41,268 nucleotides of DNA from positions 1 to 41,268 of the forward strand of contig NZ_JALHMP010000036.1 in the NCBI RefSeq assembly GCF_022843985.1, given 5' to 3'. The stretch comes from Phreatobacter sp. Its GTDB lineage: Bacteria > Pseudomonadota > Alphaproteobacteria > Rhizobiales > Phreatobacteraceae. This document shows, one piece after another, positions 1 to 6,359 of the stretch (the stretch's first letter is position 1; every line of letters starts with the position of its first letter). The notes under the pieces are model-generated. The model was not told the DNA's origin, did not search any database, and saw only the letters and a program-made list of their open reading frames with translations. The translations under genes were made by a program, and so were the position numbers.

Positions 1-204
1 GAGCGGCGCGTCCAGCCAGAGCGGGGTCTCGTAGTCGGCGAGCGCGACGGCGACGGCGCCGGCCACCGGCGACAGCGGCGCCGGCGCCTCGGCCAGCCCG
101 TCGACCGGCTGCAGGGTGCCGGGCCGGGCCAGGGCGTTCATCACGGCGCGGAAGGTCTGCTGGGCGCCGTGGACGGGATCGGCGAAGGCGCGGGCGAGGG
201 CCAT
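1..204 (-). CDS. phnH: PhnH, carbon-phosphorus lyase subunit (partial, N-terminus only)
   Basis: The first 68 codons are present; the gene runs off the left edge. The visible protein begins MALARAFADPVHGAQQTFRA, a typical PhnH start, followed by a conserved stretch reading MNALARPGTL. PhnH is a structural subunit of the cytoplasmic PhnGHIJ C-P lyase core complex, which takes phosphonates to 5-phosphoribosyl-1-phosphate derivatives (known family role). Its ATG shares one base with the phnG stop (TGATG), so the two are translationally coupled. phnI, phnJ, phnK and phnL are expected further left but cannot be seen. Confidence 0.9.
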   Translation of the reverse strand, partial: MALARAFADPVHGAQQTFRAVMNALARPGTLQPVDGLAEAPAPLSPVAGAVAVALADYETPLWLDAPL

Positions 205-665
205 CAATTGTCTCCGCGGACCATGGTGAAGAAGTCGACGCGGGTGGCGGCGGCGCGCTCGCGCTTCACGGTGGCCTCGGCGGCGATGCGGTCGCGCACC
301 GGGCGCAGCAGGGCCTCGACGGCGTCGCGGGTGGCGGGCGCCTGCCACAGGGCGTCGGCAAGGGCGGCGAGGCGCGCCTTGTCCTTGTCGCGGCCGAGCA
401 CGTGGCCGAATCCGATGGTCCCGTCCGGCAGCGCGACGGCGGCGCGGGTGACCGTGGCCTCGCCGAGATTGAAGGGCGCTCCGTCGCCGCCGACGCGGCC
501 CCGCACCATGACCAGGCCGATCTCGGGGGCGCGCAGGACACGCACGGCGTCGCCGGCCAGGGCGTCGAGGCCCGCGAGCTCGGCAATGGTCGCGCGGGAA
601 ACCGCCGCCATGATAGCCTTGCGGGCGGTCTCAGAGGAATCGGGCACGTTGGCAATCGCTGTCAT
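204..665 (-). CDS. phnG: PhnG, carbon-phosphorus lyase subunit
   Basis: This 153-residue protein has the family's usual length. It contains the PhnG features: the core GLVMVRGRVGGDGAPFNLGE, then TRAAVALPDGTIGFGHVLGRDK, and a C-terminus RVDFFTMVRGDN nearly the same as in E. coli PhnG. PhnG belongs to the PhnGHIJ core that transfers the phosphonate to the ribose of ATP. It is the first gene of the leftward phn operon. There is no Shine-Dalgarno sequence before the ATG: the bases just upstream are an operator-like palindrome (669-688) and a Pho box (688-705). Transcription may therefore begin at or very near the start codon, giving a leaderless message. That last point is an inference. Confidence 0.95.
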   Translation of the reverse strand: MTAIANVPDSSETARKAIMAAVSRATIAELAGLDALAGDAVRVLRAPEIGLVMVRGRVGGDGAPFNLGEATVTRAAVALPDGTIGFGHVLGRDKDKARLAALADALWQAPATRDAVEALLRPVRDRIAAEATVKRERAAATRVDFFTMVRGDN

Positions 666-668
666 GAT

Positions 669-688
669 TTGTATATTGATCTATACAA
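669..688. promoter_or_regulatory. Palindromic operator, probably for PhnF
   Basis: A perfect inverted repeat TTGTATA-(6 bases)-TATACAA lies between phnG and phnF. GntR/HutC regulators such as PhnF bind TATA-centred palindromes of this kind near their own gene (known for the family). It sits 3 bases before the phnG ATG and covers the expected -10 region (TATACA on the minus strand, 675-670), so a bound repressor would block phnG transcription. The assignment to PhnF is inferred from position. Confidence 0.7.
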
Positions 689-705
689 TTACGGTTTTAT
701 GACAG
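688..705 (-). promoter_or_regulatory. Pho box for the phnGH operon
   Basis: Read on the minus strand this is CTGTCAT-AAAA-CCGTAAT, two 7-base repeats with a 4-base spacer. The classical PhoB site is CTGTCAT-N4-CTGTCAT, and the first repeat with its spacer matches it exactly. It touches the PhnF palindrome at base 688 and ends 12 bases before a possible -10 (TATACA). The layout implies activation by PhoB-phosphate under phosphate starvation and local repression by PhnF. Confidence 0.75.
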
Positions 706-809
706 TTGGCGCGGCCCGGCAAGTGTGAAATTGACGGAGGCGGCGCACGAGGGGTGGGCGGTTCCGCATATCGGTCGCGGGCCGTGACAGGCGAATGACG
801 GGAGAGGGC

Positions 810-1529
810 ATGCTGGCGAGGGGCAGGGGGGTCACGGTCTGGCGGCAGATCGCCGAGGTGATCGAGGCGGAGATTGCCGGCGGCGGACTCGTGCCGGGGA
901 CGCGGCTGCCGACCGAGGCGGCGCTGACCGAACGCTTCGGCGTCAACCGCCATACGGTGCGGCAGGCGATCAAATCCCTGGTCGACAAGGGCCTGATCCG
1001 CGTCACGCAGGGCTCGGGTACCTATGTGGAGGCCAAGCCCCTGACCTATCCGATCAGCACGCGCACGCGCTTCTCGGAGATCGTGGTTGGCCAGGCGCGC
1101 GATCCCGCCGGCCGGCTGCTCGGCCATAGCCAGGCAGGTGCGAGCCTGGAGATCGCCGAGGCGCTGGACCTCTCGCCGGAGGATCCGGTGGTGATGGTCG
1201 AGAGCGCGCATTTCGCCGACGGGGTGCCGATCTCCTGGGCGGTCACTGCCTTTCCGCTGCCGCGCTTCGCCGAGGTCCCCGGCGTCTATGCCGCGACCGG
1301 ATCGATCACCGCCGCGCTCGCCGCCTGCGGCGTGAGCGATTACCGGCGGGCCTCCACCAAGGTCGGCGCGGCCGTCGCCGATGCGACCGATTCGGCCCGG
1401 CTGGAAATCGCCGAGGGCCGGCCGGTGCTGGTCATCGACAGCATCAATGTCGATCCCGACGGAGTGCCGATCCAGTGGGCGCGGTCGCATTTCTGCGCCG
1501 ACCGCGTGCGGCTGACGGTCGGCGGCTAG
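810..1529 (+). CDS. phnF: PhnF, GntR/HutC-family regulator of phosphonate genes
   Basis: This 239-residue regulator has an N-terminal winged helix (about residues 5-70; VWRQIAEVIEAEIAGGGL, then LPTEAALTERFGVNRHTVRQ and a wing GLIRVTQGSGTYV). The C-terminal UTRA ligand domain (about 85-235) ends IDSINVDPDGVPIQWARSHF. This is the PhnF/HutC plan, and the gene is divergent from phnG. I chose the ATG at 810 because GGAG lies 5 bases before it. An in-frame ATG at 795 would add five residues but has only a weak ribosome site. Its stop is 7 bases from the stop of the convergent phnE, leaving no room for a terminator. The likely target is the palindrome at 669-688. Confidence 0.9.
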   Translation: MLARGRGVTVWRQIAEVIEAEIAGGGLVPGTRLPTEAALTERFGVNRHTVRQAIKSLVDKGLIRVTQGSGTYVEAKPLTYPISTRTRFSEIVVGQARDPAGRLLGHSQAGASLEIAEALDLSPEDPVVMVESAHFADGVPISWAVTAFPLPRFAEVPGVYAATGSITAALAACGVSDYRRASTKVGAAVADATDSARLEIAEGRPVLVIDSINVDPDGVPIQWARSHFCADRVRLTVGG

Positions 1530-1536
1530 AGCCGGC

Positions 1537-2418
1537 TCAGGGCGCGGCGCGCTCGCCGATCAGGGCGAAGCGCAGCCGCGTCGAGACCTGGTCGATGATG
1601 GCGACCGTCACCAGGATCATCAGGATCAGCGCCGAGACATGCTGGTATTCCAGCACGCGGATCTGCTCGGCGAGATGCAGGCCGATGCCGCCGGCACCGA
1701 CAATGCCGATGATGGTGGCCGAGCGCGTGTTGCTCTCGAAGAAGTAGAGAACCTGGCTGCCGAAGATCGGCAGGACCTGCGGCAGGATGCCGAAGCGGAT
1801 GCCATGCAGCTTGCCGCCGCCGGAGGAGGCGATGCCTTCCGAAGCCTTGCGGTCGGCGGCCTCGATGGCCTCGGAGAAGAGCTTGGAGAACAACCCGAAA
1901 TTGGAGCAGAGCAGGGCGAGGACGCCGGCGAAGGGGCCAAGACCGACGACGCCCACCCAGATCAGCGCCCAGATCAGTTCGTCGACGCCGCGGATCGTGT
2001 CGACGATGCGGCGCGACAGGAAATGGATGACGACATTGGGAACGATGTTCTTCGCCACGAGGAACCCGACCGGCAGCGCGAGAATGGCCGCCGTGAAGGT
2101 GCCGAGGAAGGCGATGGCCACGGTCTCGGCGAGCGCGTGGAGATAGACGAAGAATTTCGCCCAGGTGCCGGTGGAGGGCGGCAGCATGAACCAGAGGAAA
2201 TGGCCGAGCTTGCCGATGCCGGAGACGAGGCGGGCGGGATCGAAGTCGAGGACGACGAGGCCATAGCCGAAGAGCCCGACCAGCAGGGCGATGATCAGTC
2301 CGGCGCGGATCCGCCGCGCCGGTGAGGGATGGAAAATGGCGGGATGGCGCTGCATGAGGCCGTCGCGGTCGGCGCGGGCGGCACTGCGCAGCGGATGTTC
2401 GGCGGCGGGCATGGTCAT
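1537..2418 (-). CDS. phnE: PhnE, phosphonate ABC transporter permease (second copy)
   Basis: This 293-residue inner-membrane permease has about six hydrophobic segments. An EAA-type cytoplasmic loop is visible around GIASSGGGKLHGIRFGILPQ, followed by GIVGAGGIGLHLAEQ, as in PhnE. With its partner it would form the channel of the phosphonate importer energised by PhnC. The start at 2418 (MTMPAAEH) overlaps the stop of the upstream permease as ATGA, so the two are coupled. The frame stays open well upstream of 2418, but that part has an arginine-rich, non-permease composition and lies inside the neighbouring gene. Paired phnE genes are common in Hyphomicrobiales. Confidence 0.93.
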   Translation of the reverse strand: MTMPAAEHPLRSAARADRDGLMQRHPAIFHPSPARRIRAGLIIALLVGLFGYGLVVLDFDPARLVSGIGKLGHFLWFMLPPSTGTWAKFFVYLHALAETVAIAFLGTFTAAILALPVGFLVAKNIVPNVVIHFLSRRIVDTIRGVDELIWALIWVGVVGLGPFAGVLALLCSNFGLFSKLFSEAIEAADRKASEGIASSGGGKLHGIRFGILPQVLPIFGSQVLYFFESNTRSATIIGIVGAGGIGLHLAEQIRVLEYQHVSALILMILVTVAIIDQVSTRLRFALIGERAAP

Positions 2419-3311
2419 GAGCGTTGATCCAGGCCGATAAGGCGATGACGCAGCCACTCGGTGGCGAGATCGATGATCATGACCGTCGCGATGATCAGCA
2501 CGAGAATGGCCGAGACGTCGGAATAGTAGAACTTGCGGATGGCCTCGACGAGATCCTGGCCGATGCCGCCGGCGCCGACGAAACCCATCACCGCGGCGCC
2601 GCGCACATTGACCTCGAAGCGCAGCAGCGCATAGCTCGCATAGTTCGACAGGACCTGCGGCACCACGGCGAAGCGCATGCATTCGCTCCAGGTGGCGCCG
2701 GTGGCGGTCAGGCCGTCCACCGGCTTCATGTCGATGTTCTCGGCGACCTCGGCGAACTGCTTGCCGAGGGCGCCGAAGGTATGCAGGGCGATGGCGAGGA
2801 CGCCGGGCACCGGGCCGAGGCCGAAGGCGACGACGAAGATCAGTGCGAAGACGATTTCCGGCACGGTGCGGAAGAATTCGAGCCAGCGCTTGGCCAGGAA
2901 ACCGATGGTGGAATTGGGCGTCAGGTTCCGGGCGGACAGGAAGGAGAAGGCAAAACCGCCGATGGCGCCGATCAGCGTGCCGACATAGGCGATGAGCAGC
3001 GTCTCCCAGAGGAGCTTCATCCACTTGTCGAAGCCCCACATCCATTCGACGACGTCGAAGAGAACGAAGCGGCCGGCGGCGGCCCCCTGTTCGAGGGTGA
3101 AGATGCGGCCGATATAATCAGTGAACCGCCACAGGTTGGTGAAGAAGGTCGTGGGACGGACCTCCGCGACGATCCCGGCGATGATGTAGGCGAGGATGAA
3201 GAGCGCGAGGCCGATATAGAGCTGGCGCCGCTTGGCGGCGACCGCCTCGGCATAGGCGCCGGCCAGGGCCGAGAGCTGGTGATCGGGCAGGCGGGGAACG
3301 GCGGTGGACAT
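2415..3311 (-). CDS. phnE: PhnE, phosphonate ABC transporter permease (first copy)
   Basis: This 298-residue permease has the same plan as its downstream neighbour: an N-terminal membrane segment (YIGLALFILAYIIAGIVA), a long periplasmic part, an ABC permease core with the EAA loop (GATGATWSECMRFAVVPQVL) and GFVGAGGIGQDLVEA. The start at 3311 has AAGGA six bases upstream; the longer in-frame extension reads into the phnD remnant region and was rejected. It is separated from phnD by 273 bases holding a strong hairpin and a broken phnD copy. That gap is unusual within a phnCDE operon and may lower permease expression relative to the binding protein. Confidence 0.93.
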   Translation of the reverse strand: MSTAVPRLPDHQLSALAGAYAEAVAAKRRQLYIGLALFILAYIIAGIVAEVRPTTFFTNLWRFTDYIGRIFTLEQGAAAGRFVLFDVVEWMWGFDKWMKLLWETLLIAYVGTLIGAIGGFAFSFLSARNLTPNSTIGFLAKRWLEFFRTVPEIVFALIFVVAFGLGPVPGVLAIALHTFGALGKQFAEVAENIDMKPVDGLTATGATWSECMRFAVVPQVLSNYASYALLRFEVNVRGAAVMGFVGAGGIGQDLVEAIRKFYYSDVSAILVLIIATVMIIDLATEWLRHRLIGLDQRS

Positions 3312-3321
3312 CGGGTCCTTC

Positions 3322-3505
3322 TCAGCTCCGCCGGCGGCGCGTCTGGTCGATGAAGCGCGCAAGATCGATCATCACCTGGTACTCCTCGGGCTTCACGGAA
3401 ACATAAGGGGTGGCATTGCCATTGCTGATGCGCAGGAAGGCCTCGCGGTCGGCTGGCGCGGCGTCGATAGAAGCGCGGCGGACGGTGTCGCGAGCCGGCA
3501 CGCGA
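3322..3505 (-). pseudogene. Remnant of a second phnD (C-terminal end only)
   Basis: An open minus-strand stretch ends DLARFIDQTRRRRS. The intact PhnD next door ends ELQKFVDQMRRARS. Without gaps, DREAFLRISNG of the remnant lines up with DKAAFDRLSDG of PhnD, and weaker similarity continues upstream to about base 3486-3505. About 55-60 C-terminal residues of a phosphate/phosphonate-binding protein therefore survive, with no signal peptide, no body and no credible start. The first ATG in frame (3558) lies inside a hairpin loop. I read it as the tail of a duplicated phnD left after deletion. The left limit is the stop codon; the right limit is approximate. Confidence 0.7.
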
Positions 3506-3545
3506 CCATGGCACTGATGTCCTGAACGGGCGCGGAACGATGAAT

Positions 3546-3573
3546 GAGGCTCCCGCATGACGGCGGGAGCCTC
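3546..3573 (-). terminator. Hairpin after phnD: attenuator or mRNA-stabilising structure
   Basis: A perfect 11-base stem (3546-3556 with 3563-3573, GAGGCTCCCGC and its complement) has a 6-base loop and lies 11 bases after the phnD stop. On the minus strand it is followed by ATTCATCG, not a real U-run. Partial termination or 3' end protection of phnCD is more likely than full termination. Such hairpins after binding-protein genes often set a high ratio of binding protein to permease (known from other ABC operons). Confidence 0.6.
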
Positions 3574-3584
3574 TGATGATGCCG

Positions 3585-4502
3585 TCAGGAGCGGGCGCGG
3601 CGCATCTGGTCGACGAACTTCTGCAACTCGACGACGGGGATGTAGTCCTGATGCGTCACCTTCTGGAAGCCGCGATCCTTGCCGTCGGAGAGACGGTCGA
3701 AGGCGGCCTTGTCCTTCTGCGGGGCCTCGAGGAAGGCCTTCAGGATGGCGGCTTTGGCGTCAGCCGGCAGCGCGGTCAGCCAGGCATAGGGCGACCCGGC
3801 GATCAGCTCGGACTTGAAGATGATCTTGAAGTCCTCGAACTTGACCATGCCCTTGTTGACCATGCGCGAGAAATTCGAGTCCTGCTCGGAATTCCACCAG
3901 TTGAAGGCGGCGTCGCAGGTGCCCTGGGCGACGGCCGTGATCGCATTCTCGTGGCTGCCGGCATAGACGACCCGGGAGAAATGCTGGTCAGGATTGGGAA
4001 TGCCCATGCGGCTCATGGCATAGCGCGGCACGTTGTTGCCCGAGGTCGAATTGGGGTCGACGAGGCAGAGGTTCTTGCCCTTCAGGTCCTGGATCGAGGT
4101 GGCCGGATTGTTGGCGCGCGTGTAGAGCACCGAAAAATAGCCGATGGAGCCGTCCGAGTTGATCGTCGTGACGAAAGGCTCGACAGCGCCGTTGGTGACA
4201 GTGTGGGCGCGCACATAGGACGAGGGGCCGTAATAGGCGAGATGGATCTGGCCGGAACGCTGGCCCTCGATCACCGCGGCATAGTCGTTGGCGATGCGCA
4301 GCGTGACCCTCACCCCGAGCTCCCGGGCGAGATAGGCGTTGAAAGGCGCCATACGCTCGGTGAGGCCCGACGCGTTCTCGGCCGGAACGACGGCGAAGAC
4401 GAGTTCAGGAAAGCGCGTCTGCCAGGCGCCCTGGGCGGAAGCGGCGGCGGAGGCGAAGGGCAGGCCGGCAAGGCCGGCGACGATCGTACGGCGGTCGAGC
4501 AT
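3585..4502 (-). CDS. phnD: PhnD, periplasmic phosphonate-binding protein
   Basis: This 305-residue protein has a signal peptide (MLDRRTIVAGLAGLPFASAAASAQ) with an arginine pair that could allow Tat export. The mature part follows the phosphate/phosphite/phosphonate-binding family: NDYAAVIEGQRSGQIHLAYYGPSSYVRA, then DPNSTSGNNVPRYAM, where Ser/Thr side chains and backbone hold the phosphonate. The protein ends ELQKFVDQMRRARS. It delivers phosphonate to the PhnE permeases. Its start lies 39 bases after the phnC stop, with GGAG 9 bases before the ATG. A decayed copy of its 3' end lies downstream. Confidence 0.95.
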   Translation of the reverse strand: MLDRRTIVAGLAGLPFASAAASAQGAWQTRFPELVFAVVPAENASGLTERMAPFNAYLARELGVRVTLRIANDYAAVIEGQRSGQIHLAYYGPSSYVRAHTVTNGAVEPFVTTINSDGSIGYFSVLYTRANNPATSIQDLKGKNLCLVDPNSTSGNNVPRYAMSRMGIPNPDQHFSRVVYAGSHENAITAVAQGTCDAAFNWWNSEQDSNFSRMVNKGMVKFEDFKIIFKSELIAGSPYAWLTALPADAKAAILKAFLEAPQKDKAAFDRLSDGKDRGFQKVTHQDYIPVVELQKFVDQMRRARS

Positions 4503-4541
4503 GGTGGTGGTCTCCGGGACCTCGGGTGAAAGGGCGGGCTG

Positions 4542-5348
4542 TCAGGCGAAGGCCGCCGCCGGCAGGGCCGGAGCGGGGGCGGGAACGGGCGTATGGCCGT
4601 CGAGGACATCGCCGGATTCGATGCCGTAGAGGTCGCGCGCGACCTCGTCGGTGAGGGCTGCCGGGGGGCCGTCGAAGACGATCCGGCCCTGCGCCATGCC
4701 AACCAGGCGGTCGCAATAGGACTTGGCGAGGTCGAGGGAGTGCAGGTTGCAGATGACGGTGATGCCGTAGTGCCGGTTGATCCGCTGCAGCGCGTCCATG
4801 ACGATGCGGGTGTTGCGTGGGTCGAGGGAGGCGATGGGCTCGTCGGCGAGGATGATATTGGGCTCCTGCACCAGGGCGCGGGCGATGGCGACGCGCTGCT
4901 GCTGGCCGCCCGAGAGGCTTTCGGCGCGCTGCGAAGCGAGGGAGGCGATGTCGAACTGCTCGAGGGCGGACAGGGCGATGGCCTTGTCCTCGGCGCTCCA
5001 CAGCTTGAGCAGGGAGCGGGCCTGACCGACATGGTTCAGACGGCCCATGAGCACGTTGGTCAGCACGTCCAGGCGGCCGACCAGATTGAACTGCTGGAAG
5101 ATCATGGCGCAGGACTGGCGCCAGTCGCGCAGGGCCTGGCCCTTGAGGTCGGTGACGTCCGTTCCGTCGCAGATGATCCGGCCGGCAGAGGGCTCCTGCA
5201 GGCGGTTGACCATTCGCAGCAGTGTCGACTTGCCGGCACCGGACCGGCCGATGACGCCGACGAAGGCGCCCCGGGCGACCTCGAGCGAGACATCGTCGAC
5301 CGCCGTCTTCGCACCGAAGCGTCGCGATATCCTGTCGATCGTCAGCAT
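4542..5348 (-). CDS. phnC: PhnC, phosphonate ABC transporter ATP-binding protein
   Basis: This 268-residue ATPase shows Walker A GRSGAGKS (residues 34-41), Q-loop FQQF (84-87), signature LSGGQ (145-149), Walker B IILADE (165-170) and H-loop His203. The wording [15 protein letters not shown] and [20 protein letters not shown] context is characteristic of PhnC. It has a proline/alanine-rich C-terminal tail. The start at 5348 was chosen because GAGG lies 8 bases upstream; the nine extra residues of an earlier ATG lie over this ribosome site. It is the first gene of phnC-phnD-phnE-phnE and is preceded by a Pho box 76 bases upstream. Confidence 0.95.
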   Translation of the reverse strand: MLTIDRISRRFGAKTAVDDVSLEVARGAFVGVIGRSGAGKSTLLRMVNRLQEPSAGRIICDGTDVTDLKGQALRDWRQSCAMIFQQFNLVGRLDVLTNVLMGRLNHVGQARSLLKLWSAEDKAIALSALEQFDIASLASQRAESLSGGQQQRVAIARALVQEPNIILADEPIASLDPRNTRIVMDALQRINRHYGITVICNLHSLDLAKSYCDRLVGMAQGRIVFDGPPAALTDEVARDLYGIESGDVLDGHTPVPAPAPALPAAAFA

Positions 5349-5423
5349 GCACCAGCCCTCGTCGCGCATAGGCATTCGGCGAGGGGACCAGACCCCTGCC
5401 TTCCTGCGCTCTAGGGCAGCCCA

Positions 5424-5441
5424 ATTACAGTCGTGTGACAG
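5424..5441 (-). promoter_or_regulatory. Pho box for phnCDEE
   Basis: On the minus strand this reads CTGTCAC-ACGA-CTGTAAT, a 7-4-7 direct repeat close to the PhoB consensus and oriented toward phnC. Ten bases further on lies TAGAGC (5413-5408), a weak but correctly spaced -10. It suggests PhoB activation of the importer when phosphate is scarce. Confidence 0.72.
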
Positions 5442-5499
5442 TCGTCATTCAAAAGCGACTCGCGGATATTGGCGGGGATACATGGCCGATGTCGCGAAA

Positions 5500-5517
5500 C
5501 CGTCATCACGCCGTCAT
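5500..5517 (+). promoter_or_regulatory. Pho box for the hexapeptide acyltransferase
   Basis: The plus strand reads CCGTCAT-CACG-CCGTCAT, two identical 7-base repeats with a 4-base spacer. Each differs from the PhoB half-site CTGTCAT by one base. It points toward the acyltransferase starting at 5571. I see no convincing -10 after it. With the box at 5424-5441 it forms a divergent pair. Confidence 0.65.
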
Positions 5518-5570
5518 CTGCCGTGACCACGTGCGGCGGGCGCCGCATGAACCATCAGGATGCCGTTCCC

Positions 5571-6185
5571 ATGAGCAAGCTGGGCCTCGAACCCGCGATC
5601 CACGCCACCGCCACCGTGCGCGACAGCCGCCTCGGCGCCTATACGGAGGTCGGCGCCCGGACGGTGATTTCCGAAACGGTGATGGGGGACTACTCCTACA
5701 TCGTGCAGGACGGGCAGATCGACATGTCGACCATCGGCAAGTTCTGCTCCATCGCCTCCCATGTGCGGATCAACCCCGGCAACCACCCGATGGAGCGGGC
5801 GAGCCAGAGCCATTTCCTCTACCGGGCGTCGCGCTATTTCGACGGCGAGCCCGACGAGGCCGGGTTCTTCGACTGGCGGCGTTCCCATGCCGTGACAATC
5901 GGCCACGACGTCTGGATCGGCCATGGCGGTGTGGTGCTGGCGGGCAAGCATGTCGGCACCGGCGCCGTGGTCGCGGCGGGCGCCATCGTGACCAAGGATG
6001 TCGCGCCCTACACCGTCGTCGGCGGCAACCCGGCGCGGGTGATCAAGCGCCGCTTCACCGAGGCGGTTGCCGAAAGGCTGGAGGCCCTGGCCTGGTGGGA
6101 CTGGGATCACGCCCGGCTGCGCCTCGCCCTGCCGGATTTCCGGACCCTGCCGGTGGAGGCGTTCCTGGAGCGGCATGGCGGCTGA
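5571..6185 (+). CDS. Phosphonate-linked hexapeptide-repeat acyltransferase
   Basis: This 204-residue left-handed beta-helix acyltransferase has hexapeptide repeats across IHATATVRDSRLGAYTEVGART and ITIGHDVWIGHGG-type segments, with VTKDVAPYTVVGGNPARVIKRR near the end, as in acetyl-CoA transferases of the LbH class. The wording matches the family repeatedly found in C-P lyase clusters (the 'phosphonate metabolism transferase' family); its substrate is not established. AGGA lies 10 bases before the ATG at 5571. Earlier in-frame starts at 5547 and 5469 have weaker ribosome sites, and 5469 would precede the Pho box. It has its own Pho box and is divergent from phnC. Confidence 0.88.
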   Translation: MSKLGLEPAIHATATVRDSRLGAYTEVGARTVISETVMGDYSYIVQDGQIDMSTIGKFCSIASHVRINPGNHPMERASQSHFLYRASRYFDGEPDEAGFFDWRRSHAVTIGHDVWIGHGGVVLAGKHVGTGAVVAAGAIVTKDVAPYTVVGGNPARVIKRRFTEAVAERLEALAWWDWDHARLRLALPDFRTLPVEAFLERHGG

Positions 6186-6239
6186 GCCGGCGCGGGGGCG
6201 TCCGTCTCCTTACCGTCACGGGTGCGATGCAACATTGAT

Positions 6240-6278
6240 CCATGTCGTCGCAGCGCCGGGGCCTTCGCGGCGACATGG
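6240..6278. repeat. Inverted repeat between acyltransferase and synthetase/GNAT gene
   Basis: A 12-base stem (6240-6251 with 6267-6278, CCATGTCGTCGC and its complement with one G-T pair) has a 15-base loop. It may end the upstream transcript or lie in the leader of the next gene. No U-run follows it. Confidence 0.4.
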
Positions 6279-6359
6279 CGCCGCCGGCCTTCCAGCGCCT
6301 TCGTCCGACGCCTAGAGTGTGGCCCCGGCCTCTGCCCCCTGCACCGACGGAGACCTTCC

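Noticed and set aside
1530..1536. A terminator between phnF and the convergent phnE
   Set aside because: The gap is only 7 bases, too short for any hairpin outside the coding regions.
3322..3558. An intact small gene of 78 codons between phnD and phnE
   Set aside because: Its ATG lies in the loop of a hairpin, it lacks a signal peptide, and only its C-terminal two-thirds resembles PhnD; a pseudogene fits better.
5469..5570. An extended N-terminus of the hexapeptide acyltransferase from 5469
   Set aside because: The extension would begin before the Pho box and matches no family members; ATG 5571 has a ribosome site and the family N-terminus.
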